64,000 nucleotides of DNA from JABAAI01 sp965261955 (GTDB taxonomy: Bacteria; Spirochaetota; Leptospiria; Leptospirales; Leptonemataceae), in assembly GCA_965261955.1 (NCBI GenBank), contig CBDHEM010000071.1, positions 620,001-684,000 on the forward strand. The letters are read 5' to 3'. A program made the position numbers and the translations under genes. The notes under the pieces were generated by a model. The model saw only the letters and a program-made list of their open reading frames with translations. It was not told where the DNA came from and did not search any database. This document shows positions 9,906-17,098 of this stretch, in pieces (position 1 is the first letter of the stretch; the number at the start of each line of letters is the position of its first letter).

Positions 9906-10178
9906 GCTCTTTTGATTTTATATATTATAGGGATGGGGGTAGGCTAGATCATGCCTACTGTCGTTCTTCACGCATTACGACCATTCCTATCTGCGAAAAG
10001 ATTCGCCCGTGTACTATAAACTATCACATCTAAATTTTGATACAAAAATCTGATATATTTATTCAAGAACGTAGATTTATAGCCAAAAACTCCATATAAC
10101 TTCATATAACTTCTTTCACTAAAAAACATATACACGGCTCACAAACAAAGAAAATAATCCTGTAGTTATAATAATATC

Positions 10179-10913
10179 ATGCATCGCATATTACTCACGG
10201 GCGCATTTGAAGGAGAGATTGATCTACTGCAAAGCAAATTACATAAAAAAAGTCTCTCACAAACTATTTCTAACGATCTCTATCCCAGCCTCTTTCCCAA
10301 AGGAACAAATAAAATTTGCTTTGACATCTATAAGTTAGGAATTGGCCCAATCACATCAGCTTTATCTTTGCAAAAGATTCTATTGGAAAAAAAAAATCTA
10401 TCTACATTAGAAATTATATTTTTAGGTTCTGCTGGTATTTTCCCAAAAAATCAAAAAGTAAATGGCCAATGTTTATTTGGACCGGGTTGCTATGCTTCCA
10501 GTCAAAATTTTTTTTTCCATGATTGGAATTCTCTTTCCGGGAAAGGTAAACAACCTACGAATATGCTTACTCATTGTTATACAAAATTGGGAAATTTCTC
10601 TCTGTATATTAGAGAAAAATTAAAAACACATTCCAAAATAAAAAACTTCTATCAAGATTTATATACAAACACTCCTCCTTCTATTACAATAATGGATATA
10701 AGCCCAAAAGATATACAAAAACAAGCTATTCATTTTCAATTAGAAAATCTAGAAACCTTTGGTCTCGCTCAATTAGCTTCTGATTATAATATACCATTTA
10801 CTGCTTTTTTGGCTATTACAAATGACATCTGTAGCGAGGCTTCCAGTCTATGGAATAAAAATTATCGTCTTATGTCTAGTGATTTACAGTTAGCATTACT
10901 TTCCTGCATATAG
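10179..10913 (+). CDS. Nucleoside phosphorylase/nucleosidase-superfamily protein
   Basis: 244 residues. It begins with MHRILLTGAFEGEIDLLQ and has YKLGIGPITSALSLQKIL, then IIFLGSAGIF, and near the C-terminus ETFGLAQLASDYNIPFTAFLAITN. This order matches the PNP/MTA-SAH nucleosidase fold: an N-terminal AxxxE segment, the GIGxxxA loop, the GSAG strand, and a purine/ribose site where E (here in LETFGLAQLA) is followed by the AITN strand. It could act on methylthioadenosine, SAH or futalosine; I cannot tell which. The 273-bp gap before it holds only a short hairpin (GTAGGC/GCCTAC near 9941). Single gene, no evident operon. Confidence 0.6.
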   Translation: MHRILLTGAFEGEIDLLQSKLHKKSLSQTISNDLYPSLFPKGTNKICFDIYKLGIGPITSALSLQKILLEKKNLSTLEIIFLGSAGIFPKNQKVNGQCLFGPGCYASSQNFFFHDWNSLSGKGKQPTNMLTHCYTKLGNFSLYIREKLKTHSKIKNFYQDLYTNTPPSITIMDISPKDIQKQAIHFQLENLETFGLAQLASDYNIPFTAFLAITNDICSEASSLWNKNYRLMSSDLQLALLSCI

Positions 10914-11012
10914 CCTATAGATTTTAAACATTTGTTTGATTATGTCCGCTTACTGTGGCATCTTTTTTATTTTTTTGGAAATACTTTCCCCTTCTCTTTT
11001 AGATTCGATAAG

Positions 11013-11396
11013 ATGAAATACGATATGAATAACTGCACGTTCATTATGGAAATTATTAAGAGTATAAACTATCGCATTAAACTCACTGTTGCCGTTTATA
11101 AAAATAAAAAACTAATCTATCGTAATGATATGATAGTTCCCACCACTTACACACGTAGATCTGAATCGCGTGCCCATATAAAAAAAGAGATACGAAGTAG
11201 GTTGCGTAATTCAAATTTTTTCATATCATCTCGTATTGATTTTGATTTAGTGCGATATACGCAAGAAGCAAGTTGCAACACATACTTACGCTATCGCATT
11301 ATTGAAGAAAGGATCGATAAAACAAATGCTTTTTTGCCTTCAAACGAAAAGCAAATTTCAGCTTTACAAAACTCCAACAAAAAAATAAACCACTAA
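11013..11396 (+). CDS. Small hypothetical protein
   Basis: About 127 residues from the ATG at 11013 (MKYDMNN). An upstream TTG at 10932 would add 27 mostly hydrophobic residues that look untranslated. The centre is basic and strand-like (YRIKLTVAVYKNKKLIYRNDMIVPTTYTRRSESRAHIKKEIRSRLR); the tail is polar and ends KKINH. I do not recognise a family. It follows the phosphorylase-like gene on the same strand. Length and a clean stop argue for a real gene, but there is no strong ribosome binding site. Confidence 0.45.
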   Translation: MKYDMNNCTFIMEIIKSINYRIKLTVAVYKNKKLIYRNDMIVPTTYTRRSESRAHIKKEIRSRLRNSNFFISSRIDFDLVRYTQEASCNTYLRYRIIEERIDKTNAFLPSNEKQISALQNSNKKINH

Positions 11397-11471
11397 GAAA
11401 TTACTTGACCATAACTTTTATAGTTTACCAGACTGCTTCTCGTAAAGGTGTGAGACACGTGTTCTTTATTT

Positions 11472-12248
11472 ATGATAGTGCCTTTTTTATCACCTTCTAT
11501 AACTGCCGGATCAATGACAAAAAAGGAAGATGCCTTTCTTCAAAAAGATATAATACCTAATCTTGAACCTATTTCTATATTAGAAGAAATTTTCAGTAAA
11601 TTTGGAAGCTTTGTAAAGCCTACAGAGCGTTTCATCTTTAGCCCTCCAGAAAATTTAGAATTATGTGAAGTTTTAGAAAGCAAGGAAGATACTAAAGCGA
11701 CATCTCACTCAAATCAATATACAATACAATTTGACCTCACCTATAATCGTTATCTTTCCCTTCACAAAAAACTGTACATATTTCAAATGACAAATGATGC
11801 CATCGGGTATAAAAAATGGCTCAACGAACCCAATCGAGAACTAGAACGTATCTTCATAGCCATTCAAAAGGCCTCTAAAAAACTAAAAGGCTCTGAACAA
11901 AACGCACCGGAAGATATACTCAGAACCATAGCTCAAAAAGAATTCGTCACCACTCAGCAGATAAAAGATTTATATACAAAGATACAAAACATAGACCAAT
12001 TACAAAAAATTATAACGCGATTCAATCAAGTTTTAAGGCAACAAGACAAAGATACAATACGGGCCGTTTCAGGCCTCTGGAAAGAAATAAAAACTATTCT
12101 AAGCGGAGAATGGCTACTTGAGGTGATGCTATCACAGCTCGAAGTACCACTTATAAAAATTCCGGAAGAACACATAAAAGGAAAAGTGAAAAAACTGATG
12201 ACGTTACTATTTGAGAATGCAGAGAAAATTTATCACAAAACAACTTAG
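11472..12248 (+). CDS. Hypothetical helical protein
   Basis: 258 residues, not recognised. No signal peptide and no clear membrane helix. After a polar N-terminal third, most of the chain is charged and alpha-helical (LERIFIAIQKASKKLKGSEQ, IKDLYTKIQNIDQLQKIITRF, LLEVMLSQLEVPLIKIPEEH), suggesting a cytoplasmic helical bundle. The ORF is long and its codon use matches its neighbours, so it is likely expressed. Its stop is 5 bp from the left end of an IS remnant (12254), so the native 3' context is lost. Confidence 0.6.
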   Translation: MIVPFLSPSITAGSMTKKEDAFLQKDIIPNLEPISILEEIFSKFGSFVKPTERFIFSPPENLELCEVLESKEDTKATSHSNQYTIQFDLTYNRYLSLHKKLYIFQMTNDAIGYKKWLNEPNRELERIFIAIQKASKKLKGSEQNAPEDILRTIAQKEFVTTQQIKDLYTKIQNIDQLQKIITRFNQVLRQQDKDTIRAVSGLWKEIKTILSGEWLLEVMLSQLEVPLIKIPEEHIKGKVKKLMTLLFENAEKIYHKTT

Positions 12249-12253
12249 TTAAG

Positions 12254-13101
12254 TCAGCCTTGAAAAACCAGAATACTATGTATCCTTCGCATTTATAAGC
12301 CATTCTGAGGTAAAAAGTAACACCCCTAATCGCAAGCTTTTATGAAAAGGTGTTCAAAAACCTATGTTTTTCGAGTATTCTTTTTCAGAGCTTCCCTATG
12401 CTAGCTCAAATAAAAAAGCTAAGAGAAATAATATTCGTCTTCGCCAAAGTTATTCTCGTTTATCTAAAAGGTCATTATGAATGCAGAGCCGATACTTTTT
12501 AGAGGGCGTAAAACAGACTTGCAAGGCGTGAGCTATAAAGAGCTTAAAAACCTATTTTGGCCGTGTTTTCCGGGATGTAGAGCGTAAATTGCATTCTATG
12601 TATTTACATAAAAATTATAAATCTTCTTTATGCTTTTCTCACCGTCTTTACGATCAAAACAAGGATAGCAAAAATAAAGTTTATAGTTTACATGTGCCGG
12701 AAGTAAAATGCATCTCTAAAGGGAAAACCCATACCATAAGAAGTATAAATTCAGATGTAAGGCGAGTTACGTGATAAGTAGTCAAGGTAACTTTGTTTTA
12801 GGTGCGATGGCAAAACACGACAATCCTTTTGATGGACATACATTATCATCGGATCGCCTATTAAACCTATCATTGGTCACATGAAGAATAATGATTGAGG
12901 TGTGCAAAGAAATCACCTCTTAACGCAAGAAGGTGAGAAGATGTATGCGGTTTGAGTAAGTGCTGATTTTAATATGAGAAAATGGCTAAAAGATTTTTCT
13001 TGACTTAAATTTATTCCGCAATATCTGACTGATATTTCCTTAAAAAAGGGAATATGGGTTATAGCGCTTTCTGAATATAGTGTCTTTTTCAATCTTAACT
13101 A
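12254..13101 (+). pseudogene. Deleted IS5-like element with transposase remnant
   Basis: This is a decayed copy of the IS at 47175-48697, on the other strand. It starts with TCAGCCTTGAAAAACCAGAA and ends with TTTTTCAATCTTAACTAG, matching the two ends of that IS. Between about 12405 and 12450 an internal deletion removes most of the N-terminal half of the transposase and joins the start region (LPMLAQ) to the LRQSYSRLSKR segment. Downstream fragments match LHSMYLHKNYKSSLCF and NKVYSLHVPEVKCISKGKTH but are frameshifted. The last part (EPIIGHMKNND, then stop) is also the segment that recurs four more times in the tandem array to the right. It is not functional. Confidence 0.75.
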
Positions 13102-13192
13102 GTTGTGACAAATTATTAAGGGATGCACGGATAAGAAATAAACCGTTTTTTACAAGGTTAAGGATATGACTTTCGATTGCTAGCGTGAAACG

Positions 13193-13537
13193 TTACTTCA
13201 AAACAGCGATGATAATACCAATGCTTGCCAATTGCAGACCAGCCACCCACATGATGATCTGGGCTTTGCTATCTTTCACCTCTGTTCTGAGATTGCCTAT
13301 ATCTCCCTTCAGTTCTGTTCTGAGATTGGCTATATCTCCCTTCAGCTCTGTTCTGAGATTGGCAATTTTGGTCTCAAGCTGGGCAATTTTGGTTTCTATC
13401 TTAGCGATATCTGTCTTTAGCTCTGTTTTCAAGTCAGAAACATCTGCTTTGGTAGCATAGTGAAGTTCAGGCTCAACAAAAGGGAGGGTTGTCCGCTTGG
13501 GTCTGACACCCGCTCTGACTTTTGTTCTGACGGCCAT
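13193..13537 (-). CDS. Coiled-coil, C-terminally anchored membrane protein (array gene 1)
   Basis: 114 residues. A basic N-terminus (MAVRTKVRAGVRPKRTTLPF) is followed by a coiled coil and a C-terminal membrane segment (IIMWVAGLQLASIGIIIAVL). The layout is like DUF1640/CCDC90-type small bacterial proteins. The coiled coil is built of 11-residue units: an extra unit near DLKTELKTDIA, then IETKIAQLETKIAN, then two full units LRTELKGDIAN and LRTELKGDIGN, and a terminal LRTEVKDSKAQ. It is the longest and most diverged of four copies. There is no Shine-Dalgarno sequence before the ATG; a promoter-like sequence ends so close that the mRNA may be leaderless. Its function is unknown. Confidence 0.7.
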   Translation of the reverse strand: MAVRTKVRAGVRPKRTTLPFVEPELHYATKADVSDLKTELKTDIAKIETKIAQLETKIANLRTELKGDIANLRTELKGDIGNLRTEVKDSKAQIIMWVAGLQLASIGIIIAVLK

Positions 13538-13540
13538 GGA

Positions 13541-13573
13541 TACTGTATATTACAGGTAACTTATACTGTAAAG
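13541..13573 (-). promoter_or_regulatory. Conserved promoter/operator-like block before each array gene
   Basis: Immediately upstream of the ATG lies the 13-bp dyad CTGTATATTACAG (13543-13555), and 8 bp further upstream a second TACTGTA (13564-13570). The same block is kept before the other three genes, at 14298-14330, 15022-15054 and 15812-15844. Only the few bases between the two parts vary (GTAA, GCAA, ATGA). Read on the gene strand, TTTACA and TATACA are 17 bp apart, a plausible -35/-10 pair that would start transcription at or next to the ATG. An isolated TATACTGTAAAG also occurs near 59312. Confidence 0.4.
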
Positions 13574-13598
13574 GGGAAATGATCAATGAATTATAATT

Positions 13599-13922
13599 GG
13601 GATGACAGTTCACATTGTTGGCGCAAAGAAGAAGAAAAAAATGAAACGCAGTTTATGCAAGTAGATGAAAAGAAGAGCAGCTATTGAACCTATCATTGGT
13701 CACATGAAGAATAATGATTGAGGTGTACGCAGAAATCACCTCTTAACGCAAGAAGGTGGTAAGATGTATGCGGTTTGGGTAGGTGCTGGTTTTAATATGA
13801 GAAAATGGATAAAAGCTTTTTCTTGGCTTCAATTTATTCCGCAATATCTGACTGATTTTTCCTGAAAAAAGGAAGTATGGGTTATGGCGTTTTCTGAATA
13901 TAGGGCTTTTTTCAAGCTTAAC
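13599..13922 (+). mobile_element. IS5-like 3' fragment, array spacer 1
   Basis: Homology to the IS at 47175-48697 begins abruptly at GGGATGACAGTTCACATTG. It runs through the KKKMKRSL and EPIIGHMKNND coding remnants to the IS right end (CTTTTTTCAAGCTTAACTA). A TGA and frameshifts break the frame. In this copy the end reads YAVWVGAGFNMRKW, the least damaged version in the array. Confidence 0.8.
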
Positions 13923-14015
13923 TATTTATGCCAAATTATTAAGGGATGCACGGATAAGAAATAAACCGTTTTTTACAAGGTTAGGGATATGACTTTCGAT
14001 TGTTAGCGTGAAACG

Positions 14016-14294
14016 TTACTTCAAAACAGCGATGATAATACCAATACTTGCTAATTGCAGACCAGCCACCCACATGATAATCTGGGCTTTGGTATCTTTC
14101 AGCTCTGTTCTGAGATTGCCTATATCTCCCTTCAGCTCTGTTCTGAGATTGGCAATTTTGGTCTCAAGCTGGGCAATTTTGGTTTCTATCTTAGCAGTAT
14201 CTTCCTTGGTGGCGTAGTGAAGTTCAGGTGCGACAAAAGGGAGGGTTGTCCGCTTGGGTCTGACACCCGCTCTAACTTTTGTTCTGACAGCCAT
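14016..14294 (-). CDS. Coiled-coil, C-terminally anchored membrane protein (array gene 2)
   Basis: 92 residues, the same architecture as array gene 1: basic N-terminus, coiled coil, and the identical 21-residue C-terminal membrane segment. The linker reads FVAPELHYATKEDTAKIETK. Here there is one LRTELKGDIGN unit before the terminal LRTELKDTKAQ, one fewer than gene 1, and the extra early unit is missing too. All length change is in whole 11-residue steps, so the frame and the helix register are kept. The flanking DNA on both sides is the repeated unit. Confidence 0.7.
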   Translation of the reverse strand: MAVRTKVRAGVRPKRTTLPFVAPELHYATKEDTAKIETKIAQLETKIANLRTELKGDIGNLRTELKDTKAQIIMWVAGLQLASIGIIIAVLK

Positions 14295-14355
14295 GGATAC
14301 TGTATATTACAGGCAACTTATACTGTAAAGGGGAAATGATCAGTGAATTATAATT

Positions 14356-14680
14356 GGGATAACAGTTCATATTGTTGACGCAAAGAAGAAGAAAAAAATG
14401 AAACGCAGTTTATGCAAGTAGATGAAAAGAAGAGCAGCTATTGAACCTATCATTGGTCACATGAAGAATAATGATTGAGGTGTACGAAGAAATCACCTCT
14501 TAACGCAAGAAGGTGAGAAGATGTATGTGGTTTGAGTAGGTGCTGGTTTTAATATGAGAAAATGGCTAAAAGCTTTTTCTTGGCTTCAATTTATTCCACA
14601 ATATCTAACTAATTTTTCCTGAAAAAAGGAAGTATAGGCTATGACGCTTTCTGAATATCGTACCTTTTTCAAGCCTAACT
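14356..14680 (+). mobile_element. IS5-like 3' fragment, array spacer 2
   Basis: The same fragment as 13599-13922, with the mutations shared by spacer 3 (for example TGTGGTTTGAGTAGG and TCGTACCTTTTTCAAGCC). It carries the transposase C-terminal remnant and the IS right end only. Confidence 0.8.
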
Positions 14681-14772
14681 AGTTATGCCAAATTATTAAG
14701 GGATGCACAGATAAGAAATAAGCCGTTTTTTACAAGGTTAGGGATATGACTTTCGATTGCTAGCGTGAAACG

Positions 14773-15018
14773 TTACTTCAAAACAGCGATGATAATACCA
14801 ATGCTTGCCAATTGCAGACCAGCCACCCACATGATAATCTGGGCTTTGGTATCTTTCAGCTCTGTTCTGAGATTGGCAATTTTGGTCTCAAGCTGGGCAA
14901 TTTTGGTTTCTATCTTAGCAGTATCTTCCTTGGTGGCGTAGTGAAGTTCAGGTGCGACAAAAGGGAGGGTTGTCCGCTTGGGTCTGACACCCGCTCTAAC
15001 TTTTGTTCTGACAGCCAT
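14773..15018 (-). CDS. Coiled-coil, C-terminally anchored membrane protein (array gene 3)
   Basis: 81 residues, the shortest copy. It is identical to gene 2 apart from loss of exactly 33 bp: it has no LRTELKGDI(A/G)N unit, only the terminal LRTELKDTKAQ after IETKIAQLETKIAN. The basic head and the membrane tail are unchanged. Because gene 2 and gene 3 otherwise match and their spacers match, the repeat number must have changed after or during the last duplication. Confidence 0.7.
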   Translation of the reverse strand: MAVRTKVRAGVRPKRTTLPFVAPELHYATKEDTAKIETKIAQLETKIANLRTELKDTKAQIIMWVAGLQLASIGIIIAVLK

Positions 15019-15079
15019 GGATACTGTATATTACAGGCAACTTATACTGTAAAGGGGAAATGATCAGTGAATTATAATT

Positions 15080-15404
15080 GGGATAACAGTTCATATTGTT
15101 GACGCAAAGAAGAAGAAAAAAATGAAACGCAGTTTATGCAAGTAGATGAAAAGAAGAGCAGCTATTGAACCTATCATTGGTCACATGAAGAATAATGATT
15201 GAGGTGTGCGAAGAAATCACCTCTTAACGCAAGAAGGTGAGAAGATGTATGTGGTTTGAGTAGGTGCTGGCTTTAATATGAGAAAATGGCTAAAAGCTTT
15301 TTCTTGGCTTCAATTTATTCCACAATATCTAACTAATTTTTCCTGAAAAAAGGAAGTATAGGCTATGACGCTTTCTGAATATCGTACCTTTTTCAAGCCT
15401 AACT
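15080..15404 (+). mobile_element. IS5-like 3' fragment, array spacer 3
   Basis: Nearly identical to spacer 2 (14356-14680), including the TCGTACCTTTTTCAAGCC end. It is evidence for a recent tandem duplication of the unit. Confidence 0.8.
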
Positions 15405-15496
15405 AGTTATGCCAAATTATTAAGGGATGCACAGATAAGAAATAAGCCGTTTTTTACAAGGTTAGGGATATGACTTTCGATTGCTAGCGTGAAACG

Positions 15497-15808
15497 TTAC
15501 TTCAAAACAGCGATGATAATACCAATGCTTGCCAATTGCAGACCAGCCACCCACATGATAATCTGGGCTTTGGTATCTTTCAGCTCTGTTCTGAGATTGG
15601 CTATATCTCCCTTCAGCTCTGTTCTGAGATTGGCTATATCTCCCTTCAGCTCTGTTCTGAGATTGGCAATTTTGGTCTCAAGCTGGGCAATTTTGGTTTC
15701 TATCTTAGCAGTATCTTCCTTAGTGGCGTAGTGTTCTTCAGGCTCAACAAAAGGGAGGGCTGGTCGCTTGGGTCTGACACCCGCTCTAGCTTTTGTTCTG
15801 ACGGCCAT
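15497..15808 (-). CDS. Coiled-coil, C-terminally anchored membrane protein (array gene 4)
   Basis: 103 residues. It has the same head-coil-anchor layout, with substitutions in the head (KARAGVRPKRPALPFVEPEEHYATKED) not seen in the other three copies. It carries two LRTELKGDIAN units before the terminal LRTELKDTKAQ. The unit counts for genes 1 to 4 are therefore 2, 1, 0 and 2. The membrane segment is unchanged at the protein level, so selection or gene conversion keeps the anchor constant while the coil length and the linker vary. Confidence 0.7.
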   Translation of the reverse strand: MAVRTKARAGVRPKRPALPFVEPEEHYATKEDTAKIETKIAQLETKIANLRTELKGDIANLRTELKGDIANLRTELKDTKAQIIMWVAGLQLASIGIIIAVLK

Positions 15809-15869
15809 GGATACTGTATATTACAGATGACTTATACTGTAAAGGGGAAATGATCAGTGAATTATAATT

Positions 15870-16196
15870 GGGATAACAGTTCATATTGTTGACGCAAAGA
15901 AGAAGAAAAAAATGAAACGTAGTTTGCGCAAGTAGATGAAAAAAAGAGCAGCTATTGAACCTATCATTGGTCACATGAAGAATAATGATTGAGGTGTGCG
16001 AAGAAATCACCTCTTAACGCAAGAAAGTCATAAGATGTATGCGGTTTGAGTAGGTGCTGGTTTTAATATGAGAAAATGGCTAAAAGCTTTTTCTTGGCTT
16101 CAATTTATTCCATAATATCTAACTAATTTTTCCTTAAAAAAGAAAGTATGGGTTATGGCGTTTTCTGACTATAGTATTTTTTTCAAGCTTAACTAG
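15870..16196 (+). mobile_element. IS5-like 3' fragment, array spacer 4
   Basis: The last copy of the IS 3' fragment. It ends with the IS terminus TTTCAAGCTTAACTAG directly beside the stop codon of the MerC-like gene (16197). This spacer has private changes, for example AAGAAAGTCATAAGATG. Confidence 0.8.
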
Positions 16197-16649
16197 TTAA
16201 GTCGTATCGCCCTTTCCGAAACTACAGGAGCAAGCAATATTTTTCAAACGAGATAAATGCCAATTCAGGAAATGGGCAAAAGTTAACATAAAACCACCTA
16301 TAGCCAAAAAAAAGTGTTCGTCATAATGAAAAAGAGACCCCACAGAAAGCATACCCAAAACTAGGGTAGCAAAGCCCATTAAAAAAAAAGAAATAGCTAA
16401 ACGACTTGAATGATGATGAAAATAACCATGCAAAAGGGAAGACAAACCCAAACAAAAAGAGAAAAAAATCATCCCAAAATCAAAACCAATCTCTAGTAAG
16501 AAAGTAACATTACTTATGGGTAATAGCAAAGTCAATATGGGAAGGGACAAACAATGCAGGGCACAAACAAAACTACCAAGCATCCCAAAAAAATCGATGC
16601 TCAAAAAACTTATCACGCGAAGAACAGATTTACTAATAATCTTGTTCAT
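16197..16649 (-). CDS. MerC-like membrane protein
   Basis: 150 residues with four predicted membrane helices. Near the N-terminus it has GSFVCALHCLSLPILTLLLP, matching the CALHC pattern of MerC-domain proteins, which in mercury-resistance operons take up Hg(II); many chromosomal relatives have no known role. It ends in a Cys pair and basic tail (LKNIACSCSFGKGDTT). No other mer gene is nearby. The stop codon touches the end of the IS array, so anything that followed it has been lost or displaced. Confidence 0.7.
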   Translation of the reverse strand: MNKIISKSVLRVISFLSIDFFGMLGSFVCALHCLSLPILTLLLPISNVTFLLEIGFDFGMIFFSFCLGLSSLLHGYFHHHSSRLAISFFLMGFATLVLGMLSVGSLFHYDEHFFLAIGGFMLTFAHFLNWHLSRLKNIACSCSFGKGDTT

Positions 16650-16744
16650 ATGGCCATCCCTTTTCTACCAAAACACCTGAGCCAAAGTGCTTTACGAATA
16701 AAAGTGGTCAAATCTTTTTTCCTAATGAAACAAGGGATGGTTTA

Positions 16745-16791
16745 GTCCCCTAAAACTGGACAGTACCACGTCCCATTACATAGTGGAGGGC
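16745..16791. mobile_element. Solo end of an IS3-family element
   Basis: CCCCTAAAACTGGACAGT followed by CATTACATAGTGGAGG resembles the left end of the IS3 element at 44853 (CCCCCAAAAGAGTGGACAGT, then CATTATGGAGG). No transposase follows. This is the only sign of that insertion. Confidence 0.4.
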
Positions 16792-16823
16792 ATGGATGGA
16801 TGGATGGATGGATGGATAGATAG
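16792..16823. repeat. Tetranucleotide microsatellite (ATGG)6(ATAG)2
   Basis: Six perfect ATGG units at 16792-16815 and two ATAG units at 16816-16823, just before the structured element at 16825. The repeat can pair with TCCATCCAT at 16882-16890, so its length could change the fold of that element. Confidence 0.85.
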
Positions 16824-16824
16824 T

Positions 16825-16886
16825 ATGGAAGGCTTTGACAAGGCAAAGTCCCCGGTTTTAAGGCCGCGAAAAGAGCAAGGCTCCAT
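16825..16886 (+). ncRNA. Candidate structured RNA, copy A
   Basis: The outer stem ATGGA/TCCAT (16825-16829 with 16882-16886) encloses a small hairpin GCTTT-GAC-AAGGC (16832-16844) and a 19-base block, TTTTAAGGCCGCGAAAAGA (16856-16874). The same parts with the same spacing occur at 35247-35314, where the outer stem is GTGGA/TCCAC, a compensatory change. I do not recognise a known riboswitch or RNA family. Strand is not certain. The gap up to 17098 holds nothing else I can support. Confidence 0.4.
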
Positions 16887-17098
16887 CCATCTTTCCAGAA
16901 GCAGGTGATGAATATAGTAACATCAAAGAGAAATATAGCTCAGTCTGGTCAGTCTGGTTATGCACAAAGAAGGACACGAAAAAGACGATCCTATTTTTCT
17001 AGGCGAGCAAAGTTTATTAGAAGTAGAAATAAACAAATATTGACCACCTCTCATTTACACAGTCCCTCTATTCAATTACTTTTACAACAACTCTACTA

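Larger units (their letters stand above)
13102..16196. repeat. Four-unit tandem array: coiled-coil gene plus IS 3' fragment
   Basis: Each unit holds a minus-strand gene for a small coiled-coil protein, its 5' control region, and about 325 bp of IS 3' end. The distances between the same point (GAAACGTTACTTC at 13187, 14010, 14767, 15491) are 823, 757 and 724 bp. The differences of 66 and 33 bp are fully explained by the loss of two and one 33-bp repeats inside the genes; the spacers keep the same length. Units 2 and 3 are nearly identical over gene and spacer, which points to a very recent duplication. Confidence 0.9.

Noticed and set aside
13543..13555. LexA-type SOS box before the array genes
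   Set aside because: The dyad is CTGT-N5-ACAG, not the N8 spacing of the gamma-proteobacterial LexA box, and no SOS gene is near.
13185..15853. Plus-strand ORFs through the tandem array and possible CRISPR
   Set aside because: The 33-bp repeats are contiguous, without spacers, and encode hendecads on the minus strand; the plus-strand ORFs are shadows.
16825..16886. Retron or known riboswitch
   Set aside because: No reverse transcriptase near either copy, and the motif does not match the riboswitch consensus sequences I remember (GEMM, ykkC, fluoride, TPP, cobalamin).
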